A stretch of DNA of 64,000 nt from Rhizophagus clarus (taxonomy: Eukaryota > Glomeromycota > Glomeromycetes > Glomerales > Glomeraceae): the NCBI GenBank assembly GCA_015698045.1, contig BLAL01000242.1, positions 1,493,001 to 1,557,000 of the forward strand, in the 5' to 3' direction. Positions 1-12,741 of this stretch are shown in pieces. Both the position numbers and the translations under genes were made by a program. The notes beneath the pieces were generated by a model. That model did no database searches. It had not been told where the DNA came from and was given only the letters and a program-made list of their open reading frames with translations. How positions within the stretch are numbered: position 1 is the first letter of the stretch; each line of letters begins with the position of its first letter.

Positions 1-118
1 CAAAATTATTTTTAAAATAATTTATACTACATGATTTACACCATTCATTTTCATAATATCCATCAAGATAACGTTCTCCACATTCTTTGCACTGCCCAAG
101 GTCGGTTTGAGATAACAT
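1..118 (-). CDS. 5' end of a gene with an N-terminal zinc-knuckle-like motif (possibly kinase-like), truncated by the window
   Basis: Reading the minus strand from an ATG at 118-116, 39 codons stay open to the window edge. The peptide begins MLSQTDLG and contains QCKECGE followed by EWCKSC and NYFKNNF, a CxxC...CxxC arrangement. In Rhizophagus, many predicted protein-kinase-like proteins begin with a short Cys knuckle of this type ending in WCxxC and a Phe/Asn-rich linker before the kinase domain; that is recalled family knowledge. The kinase domain itself would lie outside the window, so the function is inferred. The start is the only ATG near the motif. About 3 kb without a gene separates it from the next gene. 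Confidence 0.5.
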   Translation of the reverse strand, partial: MLSQTDLGQCKECGERYLDGYYENEWCKSCSINYFKNNF

Positions 119-3108
119 TATTATTAAAAAACGCTAAATTTCTTTGGGAAAAATCTTAAAAGTAGTAAAACGCCAAATGATGATCATTATTTCCTAAATT
201 CAATTTAAAAAAGAAAAAATGTAAATGGTTTGCAGATCATTATTTAGGCCCCTTAAAACATATTAATAATTTGATTCTTATAATTGCGGACATTGTTGTC
301 ACAAATTTGCCACTTGTTTAAATAAAATTTATAAATTTGTAAATAGCTAATGTAAATATTTTTAAATAGCTTGTATAAAATGTAAGTGAAAACATTTAAT
401 GACTTAAATAATATTTTCTTTGAATTGTCAGTTAGAGAAAGGGTTTTCCTACGAGAGCTTTTTATCAAATGTTACATTTTGTCACCTTTATTACAACCTT
501 ATAAATATAAATGTAAGCTTATAATGTGAATGTGATAAAATAAGTATATAAACAGATTAGTGAATAATTGGATAATCTAGTTTTAGTTATCTTAGTAATG
601 TCACTTATTCAAGTTTTTATAGATACTTATGATAATATATTTATTTCATTTTCATCTGATTATTAATATTTCATAGCAAGTTCAATAGATTCATAATTGG
701 CAGTTATTTTTATGATCATAAATGAATTGTACTACTTTAGATTAAGAAATAAATAATTATTTGTCTTACTATAATTTGTGACTAATATCGAATATATTTT
801 GGCATTTGTCATTTGGATCATTTGCGAAATGTTAGTTATTTTTTGTATTTTTTAACAAAAAAAAAAAATTAATTAGACATTTCTAGTTATTTCTTATAAT
901 TCTAATTACTCAGATAAAATATGATTCACTAACATATAAAAGTTTGTCATATATATATATATGAAATGAAGAATAATTAATCGATTTTTAAAAAACAATA
1001 TATATATATATATATATATATAAAGCAGACGTGAGACATCAAATAAAAAAAGGTCTAAAATATTCATATTATAAAAATCCAATCTTCGAAAACAGTCAAG
1101 ACAATTTTTTGATGGTAGGTATATTCAAAGTGTGTGCGAGATGAATTCTCCCGTCTGTTGATGTAAATTGCCTATTTAGCTTTCACGACCTATTAATACA
1201 ACAAATTATAGGGACTAATAATGAAATGAAACAAAAAAGAAAATAAAAACGAAGATAAAGGTAATTTAATAAAGCCAAATTAACTAAATTTGATGAAATT
1301 CAACTCTTTATTCTCTCATTTTATGTAGTCGTTCACAAGTTCAAAAAACCCGGCTATTTTCGATCTCATCGTTTCTTGTATTTATCCAACCAAATTTACT
1401 TTTTTTATTATCAATCAATTATCTTGTACTTTTATTTGCCTAAAATAAAAAAAATTAATTAAATTAAATTAATCCATTAATTTTTTCAACACATTTCTTT
1501 CTTCACACTTTTCCACATTTATCCAATAATCTACAAATATCTTATCAATAAAAAATCCAATTACATCACATACTCTAAGATCATAATTATATTCATCTCT
1601 TTAAATTAAGTCCTTTATCAAATTTAAAATTAATTCTTATATATTAACATTATCTATCCATCATTTCCATATTTTATTTATCTGTACTTGATAAAAAATT
1701 TCTAATAAAATATTAGTAATATATGTAGTAAATAAAATCAACCCATAATAAAAAATTTTATACTATCTTACCTATATTTATATTATTTAATATTAGTTAT
1801 TATTATTTTCAATTTTCATCACCAATAAAGAATAAGAAAATCATATCATAATTTAGAATATTAAAAATCTTAAACTAAATCCAATACTTCATATTATCCA
1901 TCTATCATTTTTCCATTTAATTCTTATTTATTTAACAATAAAAATATAAGCAAATTAAGCAATAAAATAAAATCAGATCACATACATTGCACTTGTATTA
2001 TCATGTTGTTTTCTACTCATAATTAATCTTTCTACTGAGTTCCAGTTTAGTACATATTTATTTCTACTTAGAGTCCATATGAAAATATCATATTAAAATT
2101 CCAATATGTAAAATTTAATATATATCAGTATATAGACTGTATTATCTTCACATTAGTTTTTTATTTGTCCAGTAATGATCAATATTCAGATAAAGAATAT
2201 ATGTTAAAAATGTTATATAGCTACAATTTAAATAAAACATCATTTAAAATAATAAATATATTAAGAATCAAGAATCAAAAAAATCCACAATACTTACTCA
2301 CTTAAATAATTTTATTTAAATTATCAACTATCAAATCTTATCTTTATATCAAATGTATTATCCACTAAAATAAAGAGAAACATGTTAGTGAAATGTTACA
2401 TTAAAGAAAGAAATAAGCAAAAATAAGCAAATAAAAATCATATCCAAACCGCTTAAAGTTACTTTTAATTTTACATATTTTCATTTGTATAGTAATAAGA
2501 CAAATTAGTAAAATGTTGTTATTAACATACTGGAATATGACTAAACACTTACCAACTTCATAAATATTAGGATCTAAGTGAAAAACCAAAAGGTAGCAGC
2601 AGCTGTCTAAAAATAAAGGACTAGAATAAGCATCTAAAAACAACGATTGTCGACTGGTTTTTTTGAATAATTCCATGCAAGTGAACAGCTATATTTGTAC
2701 GGCTATATTCATTTTCAGCCACGACATTTACATTTTTATTGGAATATATTTTTATTGGAACATGGGAACTTAATAATTATTATATGCGACAATTGCGACA
2801 TGGCTGCACATAATGCTGTAATATTTATTATAAGGCAATATCCAATATCCCCTAATGAGTATAAAAGTGTAAAGTACCATATATTAATATATTATGCTGA
2901 TACTGTATAATAGGAACATATTACGGAAGGTAAAAATTTAAGATATTGGGCGTAAGTAACGGTTACAATTTTCTAATAAAATTTTATTCCTTTTTTTTTT
3001 AAAAAAAAAAAAAACTAATGAAAATAATTGATATATATAATAAATTTGATAAATTTATAACTATATTATAGGCGCTGCGATTTGTCGCAAATGTTGTAAA
3101 ACATTTTA
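119..3108. other. Long gene-free AT-rich stretch
   Basis: I see no supportable gene on either strand. Contents: homopolymers, an (AT)n tract near 950-962, a (TA)n tract at 998-1022, and a region from about 1,400 to 2,400 where G is strikingly rare on the plus strand (1501-1560 has no G). Short ORFs at 253-468, 2401-2676 and 2695-2910 lack recognisable motifs and have low-complexity composition. Confidence 0.6.
998..1022. repeat. (TA)n microsatellite
   Basis: Perfect alternating TA run just upstream of the sequence aagcagacgtg. A second, shorter AT run lies at about 950-962. Confidence 0.9.
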
Positions 3109-4722
3109 TCATCGTCCTGGCTTTACTTTAATAAGTTTCACATCAAATTCTTTAGCAACATTAAAATATTCATCATTAATATTACGATTTGTTATCTCTA
3201 TATATTTTAACTTGCCATTGCTATTTACACACTCTTCAAGAAAGAATTTCAATTCAATACTACTAAACATCATCTTTCCAAATCGAATTTTTCGCAAATT
3301 TTTAGGAATAAGTCTACCTAAATCTCTAAGAATATTATCCCATGATTCATCATCTGATAATATTGTACTAAGATAAATTAATTTAGTGCATGATTCAAAT
3401 ATACTAATTAATATATCCGGGAAAACTTTAGGAAGTTCTAAATGAATTAATGAGTGTAAGTAAAATGGAATTTGTTGAGTTAATTGATCATCATCTTTAC
3501 TTATATTATAATTCAATGTTAGTTTAGTTAAAGTGTTGGAAGAAGATCGAATCAATTGAATTAAAAAGTCTTCTGATTTAGGTGAAATATAATAATCATC
3601 AAATTCCAAAACTTCAAGTTTTGTTAAATTGTTCGCCCAAGAATTTAAATCATCATTTATCTCTCTACAACTACATAATTTTAGTTCTTTGATATTTTTA
3701 AGTGAACATAATGAATTTAAAGCTTCCTCATTTATCTTATTTAAAGTTAAACGTTTTAATTCTAATGTTTGCAAACTTTCACTTTGTGTTGATAATGAAT
3801 TAAAAACAATATTATAATATTTATTATAACCAAAGAATGAATTTGATTTGCTTTCTGATAATATAATATGTTGTAAATTTTTTTGTAAAGAAATAAATTG
3901 AGATAACAAATTTGCTTCCCGAATAGTTCCTATTCCTTCATTATATAGTAAACTTAGATTACAAGTGCTATTTGAAAGTGCCAGATAAAGATTCTTTGAT
4001 TTTTTTTTACTCCCATTTTCATTATTAATAAATTTTAATTCCTTTAGATTAGTTAACTTATTTATTCCATTGTTATCATTAAAAGTTAACAATTTAATTA
4101 TATTATTAGATAAATAATTATTTGGCATTACAAATGGAAAATTCAATGTTGTTAAATTATAACAATGTTTGCATAAATATTCTACAAAATATTTCATAAT
4201 CGGAATTGATATTCTTGAAAGTTGATAATCTTTTAAATTATTTAAAATATAAGGAGGTAACCATAATTTTTGATTCCTAATTACTTTATTTGAATCTAAA
4301 TTTAATAATACTTTATGAAAAATTATACCACGAATAAAAGTAATATAATTATAACTTGTTAAAATATTTGAATAAGAAGATTCCTTATTTAAAAAGGTAA
4401 TATTAGATAATAATTTTTGTATATTAGAAGTATTTGAAATTTTAATTTGTTTGATTTCAGATTTAGGAATACAACTTAATAAAGTACGAATTAATTTAAA
4501 ATAACATTCATAATAGCAGTTTCGATAAGAATTTGAATAAACTAAATGATGAAATGGATATGCATACAATAATGGTGTTGAGATTTTACACCAGTATCTT
4601 GAAACTAGTGTGCAAGAATATATTTCTTTGGTTGATACATAAGTGTAACTATTCGGAATTTCTTTAAGAAGGTTTGAAAAAATTATTTCTAGACAATCTG
4701 AAAGTAAAAATGATGCTGCCAT
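3109..4722 (-). CDS. F-box/leucine-rich protein, subfamily A (537 aa)
   Basis: Single-exon ORF. The N-terminus carries an F-box-like segment (residues about 5-60): LSDCLEIIFSNLL, then YSCTLVSRYWCKISTPLL and the motif AYPFHH. The rest is Leu/Asn/Lys/Ser-rich with irregular leucine-rich repeats (for example NLTTLNFP, LRKIRF and LKYIEITNR near the C-terminus). F-box proteins bind Skp1 and present substrates to SCF ubiquitin ligases; the LRR-like part would bind the target. This family is known to be strongly expanded in Rhizophagus. It is clearly related over its whole length to the genes at 14,574 and 18,814 and to the wrecked copy at 6,848-8,160. The start ATG directly precedes the conserved N-terminal motif. 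It is transcribed divergently from the Rossmann gene at 5,081. The target is unknown. Confidence 0.88.
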   Translation of the reverse strand: MAASFLLSDCLEIIFSNLLKEIPNSYTYVSTKEIYSCTLVSRYWCKISTPLLYAYPFHHLVYSNSYRNCYYECYFKLIRTLLSCIPKSEIKQIKISNTSNIQKLLSNITFLNKESSYSNILTSYNYITFIRGIIFHKVLLNLDSNKVIRNQKLWLPPYILNNLKDYQLSRISIPIMKYFVEYLCKHCYNLTTLNFPFVMPNNYLSNNIIKLLTFNDNNGINKLTNLKELKFINNENGSKKKSKNLYLALSNSTCNLSLLYNEGIGTIREANLLSQFISLQKNLQHIILSESKSNSFFGYNKYYNIVFNSLSTQSESLQTLELKRLTLNKINEEALNSLCSLKNIKELKLCSCREINDDLNSWANNLTKLEVLEFDDYYISPKSEDFLIQLIRSSSNTLTKLTLNYNISKDDDQLTQQIPFYLHSLIHLELPKVFPDILISIFESCTKLIYLSTILSDDESWDNILRDLGRLIPKNLRKIRFGKMMFSSIELKFFLEECVNSNGKLKYIEITNRNINDEYFNVAKEFDVKLIKVKPGR

Positions 4723-5080
4723 TATTTTAAAAAATGAGAAAGTATTTTTTTTTTTACTTAAATAAAAAATGTAGTCAGTCGATCATCAGACGCGGGTGTC
4801 TATAATTGGTACGATCTTATGCATTAAAAAATATAGCGAAACGGAACATCCCGATATGGTTAGAGGGTTTTGATGAAATTTCACGTGATTACTTACTTTA
4901 AAATGTATGATTTTCAAACAACAAAAAATTTACGGGGTACAACTTACACACAAACATTGCAAGACTAAGTTGTTAGAAAAAAATTCTTGTTAACCTGACA
5001 ATATTCAAAATAGACTAATATAAAATCAAGTCCTTATAAATTGAATTAAATCATTTAAATTTATTTATATATCAAATAAA
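4723..5080. promoter_or_regulatory. Shared intergenic region between divergent F-box and NAD(P)-binding genes
   Basis: These 358 bp separate two start codons facing away from each other, so they must hold both promoters. Visible: a poly-T/A tract next to the F-box start (4745-4755 region) and one palindromic CACGTG at 4882-4887, an E-box-type site that is rare in such AT-rich DNA. A degenerate version of the same region lies at about 8,160-8,585 between the decayed copies. No TATA box can be assigned with confidence. Confidence 0.5.
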
Positions 5081-5870
5081 ATGACTTCCATTGAAATTAA
5101 AGTGCTTGTTTTTGGAGCTACTGGAGGAACTGGTAAAATTTTCCTGTGACTGGTACATTTTTTACATTTTTTACATTTTTTTTTTTTCTTTTTGTTTAGG
5201 TCGTCTAATCTTGAAACACCTAATGACCGCCTCAACTCCAAAAACTGTTTATAAGGTAACTGCAGTAGCAAGGAATCCTTCCGCACTCAACGATCATCCA
5301 GATATTGAAAATCCCAATTTGACTGTGACAAAAGGGAGTCTTACTGATGAAGAGCAAGTAAAATTACTCGTTTCATTACATGATATAATAATTTTTGCTG
5401 CAGGACTTGGAATTTTGGATGGACAAACACCAAATGAATTTTATTCCCGTTCAGCGAAATGGATTTATGAAGCAATTAATGAATCACAAAATTCCAACCC
5501 AAATCGACCAAAAATCAAATTCGTTTGTATTACAGCTTTAGGTTTATGTGATGATCCTGAGCGTATGTATAGATTATTTAAGTGGACATTAAAAAGATGG
5601 TTTCAACCGTGTTATGATGACATGAAGATTATGGAAAATATTTTCTTGAATAACAATGATGATATCAATTATATTTTTGTTCGTCCTGCTTATTTAAATA
5701 ATCGTATTCCTGATGAAGAATTACGCGTTGATATGGATGGAAAATATCCTTTGGACGAAGTTAATGGATTAGGTTGGCAATTGAATAGAAATGTTTTGGC
5801 CAAATTTATTGTGAACGATTGTGTTGCCTCTGATAAATACGATCGAAAGGTTTTAGGTGTCACCTATTAA
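5081..5870 (+). CDS. NAD(P)H-binding Rossmann-fold protein (NmrA/atypical SDR-like), 240 aa, two exons
   Basis: Exon 1 is 5081-5132 and exon 2 is 5200-5870. The 67-nt intron begins GTAAAATT and ends TTTGTTTAG. Splicing joins the start MTSIEIKVLVFGATGGTG to RLILKHLM, giving the dinucleotide-binding motif GATGGTG at residues 12-18 right after the first beta strand, as expected for NAD(P)-binding (PF13460/NmrA-type) proteins. Later segments IIIFAAGLG, FVCITALGLC and YIFVRPAYL fit the remaining Rossmann strands. The downstream ATG at 5091 belongs to another frame that reads through the intron and is not the start. About 240 aa is a usual length for this family. The substrate is unknown; a redox or regulatory role in the cytosol is likely. 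It is divergent from the F-box gene at 3,109, and both are duplicated together downstream. Confidence 0.85.
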
Positions 5871-6847
5871 TAACTTTCCTGTACTACCTTTATTATCCCA
5901 TATTATTAAATATTTTAAATATTTCATTATGATTAACGTTTGAAAATTTATAATTATAAATAAATTTAGTATTATTTTTCCGTTTAATTTTTGTAAATTG
6001 TTAAGTTGGTGATGATAGTGGTTTTTGACTTCTACTTCGTATAATTACTTCATTTTTTGTAGGTTTTTTACTGGTGAAGTTTTGGCTGAACATTTGAACC
6101 TTGATTTGATGCTGATGCTAATTGCAAATATATAATCTTGTAGGTGCTTTCATAATAGGTAAGAAATATATAACTTTCAAGTATTATTAGTTTCCTTTTT
6201 AATTATAATTTTTTTTATAATTTTAAAGAACAATGATTAATATTATATTAAATCTTATAATTATAGAAAAATACTTTAAATTTCATCATTAAAGAATATA
6301 AGATAGATCCTTATGATATTATTTTAGTAGAATATTAAACGAAACGATACAATAACATTAAATTCAAGGGCGTTTAAAGAACAAACCCGATTTTATTGGT
6401 AAAATCTTTTTTCAATTAAAAAAAAGGCTATTAGTAACTAACTTCGTTTGCCGCCGTAACAGTCCATAATAAAATACATTAAATCAACGCGATACGAAAT
6501 ACGACCTTTTCTTTATTTTTCACCATGAGTCGAGGAGAAAGCAATTCAGGTAAAGGGAACTTCCAATGAGGAATGAAAAATCAGCTGAAGAAGAACAACT
6601 GAACTGACAATATCGAAAAATAAAAAAAAAAAAGAAGGCTGGAAGTTCCGGAAAACAAGAATGAAAATAAATTATTTAATTGTTTCCTGATCTGATCGGC
6701 TCTTTTACCTCATAAACATTTTATAAACTGAGCCATCTTTAAATCATATTACTATTATAAATTCGAATATTTTAGGTTCTTAAAATGTCACATTCGGAAT
6801 TATATTTTGCTATCACACTCACATTTTATTGCTTTGCAATATCATTA
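5871..6847. other. Spacer between the intact and decayed gene pairs
   Basis: No gene is seen. The first about 190 bp (to about 6,060, including GTGGTTTTTGACTTCTACTTC at 6017-6037) match the 3' flank of the decayed copy near 9,130-9,175, so the duplicated unit extends past the stop codon. The remainder is AT-rich with short A tracts. Confidence 0.5.
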
Positions 6848-8160
6848 TGAGTTTCATGACAAATTTATTAAAATATTCATTATCTCTTCTTCAAGAAAGA
6901 ATTTCAATTCAATTCTGTATAAATTAATTTAGTACATGATTTAAATACATTAACTAATGTGTCTGGAGGAATTTTGGGGAGTTCTAAATGAATTAATGAG
7001 TGTAAATTAGGTGGAATTTATTGGGTTAATTTATCATTTTTCATTTCATAATCCAATATCAATTTAGTTAAGTATTGGAAGAAGATCGAATTAATTAAAT
7101 TAAAAGTTTTCTGACTTGGGTGAAGTAATAAAATAATTAAATTCAAAAATTACAAGTTTTGTTAGAATTGTTTGCCCAAGAATTTAAGTTATCATTTATC
7201 TTATATCCATATAATTTGTTATATTTTCAAGTGAACATAGTGAATTTAAAGCCTCCTTATTTATCTCATTTAAGTGCATATAACTATCTTATTTCTAATT
7301 TTTGCAAATTTTCATTTTGTGTTGATAATGAATTTAAAATAATATAAGCAATTATTATTATACCAATTTACACTCCACGATAATATAATATGTTGCAATA
7401 AATCGGGATAACGAAATTGCTTCGTGAGTAGATTCTTACTCCTTCATTATATAGTAAATTTAGATTACAAATGCTATTTTAGTATCGAATAAAGATGTCT
7501 TTTTTTACTTACAATAACTTCCTTATTAATAGACATTATTATCATTGTTATCATTAAAAATTAACAATTTAATTATACGATTAAATTGATCATAATTTGT
7601 CCTTTCAAATGGAAATTCTAATGTTGTTAAATCATTACCAATGTTTGCATAAATATTCTACAAAATACTCAATAATTACAGTAAAATTGATATTTCTGAG
7701 AGTTGATAATCTTTTAAATCATTTATAATATTACCTATTTTTAGATTACTAATTACTTCACTTAAAGCTACAGTATATTTAATAGTACTTCATCAAAAAT
7801 TATACCATTAATAAAGGCAATATAATTAAAGGTCGGTAAGATATCTGAAGGTTTATTTAAAACCAAAATATTAAGTAATACCTCGTGTGTACTAAGAAAT
7901 TTGAATTTGAAATTGTTTGATTTCAAGATTTAAGAATACAAGTACGAATTATTTTAAAATAACATTCATTGTAAATTGATAAGCTAAATGATGAAATAGA
8001 TAAGCATATAAGAATGGCTGCACCAATGTTTTGAAACTAATGTGCAAGAATATATATCTTTGGTTGATATATAAATATTATTATTCGGATATCTTTTAAG
8101 AAGATTTGAAAAAATCATTTTTAGACATTCCCCCATGATTTTAAAAAAGAGAAAATAAAC
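6848..8160 (-). pseudogene. Decayed subfamily-A F-box gene
   Basis: On the minus strand this region follows the intact gene at 3,109-4,722 almost from end to end. Near the former 3' end, TCAAGAAAGAATTTCAATTC is found at 6889-6908 and in the intact gene; the conserved F-box part falls at about 8,000-8,135. Many small deletions and in-frame stops break the frame, so no product is expected. It lies in the same position relative to the decayed Rossmann gene at 8,586 as the intact pair, so both were copied in one event. Confidence 0.85.
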
Positions 8161-8585
8161 TATTTAATTAAAAAGTTCAAAATTATTAATTAAATGAAAA
8201 ATGCAAAGTCGATTATTGGGTACATTTCAACAACCTATAATTGGATATTTTTCTAGACTTTCGGTACGATCTTCATGTCTAAATGAGCGAAACTAATCCA
8301 AGCACTGATTATCATGAAGTTATAGAAAAGAAAATACTGACAAGTCAGGTCAGATAAAATCGAGAAAGATTTAATTGATACTTATCTATATTACAAAGCA
8401 ATTCGACTATAAAAAGAATTAAAAATTTCTTAATTTTGTCTAATCATTCTTACACGTTATTCTCTATAGCAACGATGATATTGTAAAAGAAACTTTTTAA
8501 TTACCTGGTATTATTAGAGCCTAGAGGGGCTTCGATGAAATTTGTTAACAAATAGTTTGATGGAAAATTAGGTCCGAAGTAGGCC

Positions 8586-8922
8586 TGATTTGGATGGACA
8601 AACATCAAAAAATCCAACCCAAATCATTAAGTTATGTAATGATCCTGAGCGTATGTACAGATTATTTGAGTAGACATCTGATGATATGACAATTATGGAA
8701 GATATTTTCTTGTATAATAAAGATGATCTCAATTTGTGTTTTGTTAGTCCTGCTTATTCAAATAATCGTATTCCTGATAAAGAATTACGTGCTGATATGG
8801 ATGAAAAATAATCCTTTGGATGAAGTTAATGGGTTAGGTTGGAAATGTTTTAGTAGCTTATTGTGAATGATTGTGTTGTACCTAATAAATATATTCGAAA
8901 GGTTTTAGGCATCACCTATTAA
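8586..8922 (+). pseudogene. Decayed NAD(P)-binding Rossmann gene
   Basis: It matches the 3' half of the gene at 5,081-5,870: the segments around TTGGATGGACAAAC, GATCCTGAGCGTATGTA and AATAATCGTATTCCTGAT recur in order. The N-terminal Rossmann exon is missing or unrecognisable, a middle part is deleted, a Trp codon of the intact gene (TGG) is TAG here at about 8,671, and a one-base shift occurs after GATGAAAAATAA. The final codons and TAA are conserved. It cannot encode a functional enzyme. Confidence 0.85.
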
Positions 8923-11133
8923 TAACTTCAGAACGTTTTGTATTATCCGTATTATTTAGAATATTAACGTTTGAAAAGATTTATTACTATAAATAAGTTT
9001 AATATTTTCTGCCTATGTAGTTATTATAAATTAGATTTCTGTAATTAAAATTTCTCCGCTAATTCAGAAGGATGTAAAGCATGTTTTGATCGATTTCTAA
9101 TTTGTTCTCCCTTATATAAACTTTGGTTTGATTTGAACTCTAATAAGTTCTTAAGTCGGTGGTTTTTGACTTTTATTTCTCGTCAGTTTTTTTTTTTTTT
9201 TGCTTCTCTTATTAAAGTTCAAGATAATACTTGTAAAACTTGAGAAACATCATTAAAATAGCGACTCTTTGATATATTTTTTTGGTCATTTAGATCGCTT
9301 ATCGGTCTGTCAATTGGGTCGCTAATTGAGTGCTTGAGAAAGCCCTTAATTTATTTTCTGTGAAAATCAAAAAAAAAAAAAAAAAAATCGTTGCCCCTTG
9401 GATCGTGATCCATCATTCCAGTTCAGTTTAAAAATTCATTGTACTTTTGATTGAGCTTAAATTTACCGTTTGACTAGCTTTTTTCCATTACTTAATTGAT
9501 AGAAACTTTGTTTTCGATATATATTAAAAACCAAACAAACCATGGCAATCGTAAGGTACTGATTGTATGAATTTAAAATAATGAAAGCAAATTAAACGAA
9601 ATGGGATCAACAAATCACTGAAGTTCACTTAGGTTTCCTTATAATGCATATGGTATTTATATTATATATATTAGAACGATGAAGAGAATAACTAAAGAGC
9701 GAATCTATTGCAAGCTAGCAAACTCATGCGAGACGACATGTTGTTAACTGAAGACAGTGAGCTTCACGCCTTCACCTGATGTTATATAATTTTAATGGCA
9801 AGCGTTCCTTAAAAAAGCACGTATTCATTGGACGTCTGAACTTTTCTCAATAGAGATCTGGTTGTAGTAATTAAATCTCCCATTAGTTACAAATAATCCT
9901 TTTTTTTCTTGAACCAAAATCCAAATGCAAGACCAAAATATGGGCTCTATAGCCGTATAGCGTCTATTATACCTTGGAACTCAGCCTATTATTTAATGGA
10001 TTAGAACTTCATCCATCACTGGGATGTGGAATCAATAACATTTTTTTGAAAACAGTTGTTTATAAAATTAGAATTAAAATTAATTGTGCAACAGCAATTT
10101 TATTTTAATGTCTATTATTATTATTATGTACTTTTCACAGAAGTTTACATTGAATGAACCATTTTAGAAATTTTTTGAAAATATATCATTAAATGAATTT
10201 TGGATAATAATAAAAAGTCCACCTATCTACAGATACAATCCTACAAACAAATAATATAGAATTAATATATATATATGTATATATCTACATTTAAATTAAA
10301 TACGTATTTAAATCATCAAATGAAGTCTGAAATAGTTGACGTTGAATAACATGTCCTATCAATCTTGGTCGATGTTATTAAAAAGATCATAAATCTTTCA
10401 AACTCTTTCAATTAATTTTGAAGAGCTTTGTATGAAATATTCTGGGGAATTATTTCAAACATAATCAGGTAACTAGAGAATGAGAATCTGTATGGTTTAA
10501 TCTTATAAAAATCATACCATTCCGATAAAGCTTTCCAAGATCATAATAGTATCGAAGGAGTTCTTGAATCGTCTTTTATTCTAGACTTCATATTTCTAGC
10601 ATAAAATATAATTTTACTGGATCTGCATTCGATTCGGACGCGTAATGTATTTCCCTGATTATTTGTTGTCAGCTTCTGAATAAATCTCTCAGTGTAGGAG
10701 AATTACTTCTTGACTTTTTGCTAAAGCCCTGTTCTATGGACATATGACACTGCTTGCGTTGATCATCGATATAATTATAATACACAAATATGCTTGCATG
10801 CTAGAAAATGTGATTTTTTTTAAGCATCTCCTCAAACATTTGTCACGTTTCAGGGTTTATCAAACGTCTTCACCTCGATGTCTTTCATTGGAACGTCCTT
10901 TATTGAAGAGAATTTCGCCAGATACTGTACTTTAATTGAAATGTGAATAATTGAGAGTATCACATTATATTTGCTTAATGCCTATACTTTCGTTGCAATC
11001 GGGAAAAGAACAAGAGTACTTTTTCTCAAGTCAAAGAATGACTATCAATTCCTTGAGAAAGTGTGAAAGGGTTTCATTATTACAACTTGAATAAGATCCT
11101 ACTTCTGGAATTTCCATATCGGTTGTTTCCTCG

Positions 11134-11135
<2 letters not shown>

Positions 11136-11172
<37 letters not shown>
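11136..11172. repeat. Poly-T homopolymer (37 nt)
   Basis: Uninterrupted T run, one of the longest homopolymers in the window. Its length may be unreliable in assembly. Confidence 0.9.
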
Positions 11173-11173
<1 letters not shown>

Positions 11174-12741
11174 ATATTATAAGGTTAGTAGAGTAGGTAT
11201 TTAGCAGAACAAGAGATTTTAGATTTCGCTCTCACTTACGCGCTGCATTAGTCATTACATTAACCCGTAAACCACACATCAAAGTTCACTTATATGTTAA
11301 ATATATTATTTGCCATACGAAATTATATCTCCAAAAGGAACGTTTTATTATTATAAAAAGCGTGAGATGATACGCAAGAAGAATAAATTACATGTTGGGA
11401 CGAAGCCAGTAATACATGACGTTTCTATACATACGACTGTTATCTATATAATGAAATACTCCTTTGAGATATTCCCGAACTCATGCTCTTTCTTTTCAAC
11501 ATTTATCTTCTCCTTCAATGACTGAGCAATTAACTCAAATACCGCTTCACTTTTGTACGAAATCAGCTTCATTTTCTTCTTAGTGGAATTACTGGTTAAG
11601 TAGAGTGCTCGTTTTATAGGCTATCTATGAAACAAAGCTAGTCGTCGCCATAATTACGATTCCGTAAAGATAATCGTATTCTCCTAAAGATATCACTAGT
11701 CTCTCATCATCATTTTGATTTTGTAGGCACTCATTTAATAATATTCTTCATATTGAAAGAAACTCATCAAGAGACAACAAGAAATTTGTTATAAATGAAA
11801 AATCATCAACACAGACCTGAGCAAGTCTAATGACAGTTCGCTCCTTGATACAGCAACACGACCATACGTTTTCATCAAATGCATGCGTGACATCATGAAA
11901 GATAATCAAAATATATTCAGAACGAAATTATTTTTTTGTTGAGAAACGGATTGTACGATATTTCCTAACAACAGGTATAATTTAATGTCTTACTCAAGTC
12001 CATTTCTTTTAAATACTGTGTAAATATCATCAGGTTCATGAATAAAGCGGATATTGCTCCATCATGTATACAATTTTTTCCAGCTAACAATTACCCTTCA
12101 GGACGTCGTAAAATATTTATCTCTGAAACTCTCTCATCGATTACTCCCATTTTTTTAGTGACCATAACCAAATAGTTATGTTCATATAATTTTTAATATT
12201 TTCCCTTATAATTATTTCCTTCTGAATCCACATAAGAAATTTATTCCAAATTATCTCGACAAGATAAACCAACACGTTGCTAGAGTGATATAACAGATAA
12301 GAAACTCATTAGAAAATAAGATAGATTAAGATAATATTCATTATAAATCATATAAATCATAATTTAAACACACTTCCTACCTACAAAAAGTCAGAGTATT
12401 TTTTCCCATTCTGGAGTACATATAGTTTCGATGAATAATCAAGTTCTGCTACGGTTTTCCGGTATTGAGTCTTGATGTTACCGAGTTATGAATTTTCATT
12501 GTAATTTGTAGTTCTTTCTTTAATATCGTAACTCTTAATTCAAAATTTAATCAACTCATCTCAAGATTGCTATCCTTTAAATTGAAAATCGATTAATCTT
12601 GTTGATAATATAACAATTTAAAGTTCTAAAAAAATATGACAGTAAGTAAATACCTCAATCAATCTGCCAAATTCGGCATCCCGGTAACCCATTCACGATG
12701 TAGACATCGAATATAAATGTGAATATCATGAACGAAGAAGG

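Larger units (their letters stand above)
6848..9190. repeat. Degenerate segmental duplicate of the 3.1-6.06 kb gene pair
   Basis: The order and orientation F-box (minus), shared promoter, Rossmann gene (plus), 3' flank are conserved between 3,109-about 6,060 and 6,848-about 9,190. The 3' flank match includes GTGGTTTTTGACTT followed by a similar T-rich stretch. Both genes of the second unit are inactivated. Confidence 0.8.

Noticed and set aside
4882..4887. CACGTG boxes near F-box genes (also 18562, 18636, 20645) as a shared regulon
   Set aside because: CACGTG also occurs in gene-free DNA (for example about 23,795, 37,880 and 43,942), so promoter specificity is not shown.
5091..5199. Alternative N-terminus of the Rossmann gene from ATG 5,091
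   Set aside because: It reads through the T-rich intron and loses the GATGGTG motif; the ATG at 5,081 with splicing gives the conserved start.
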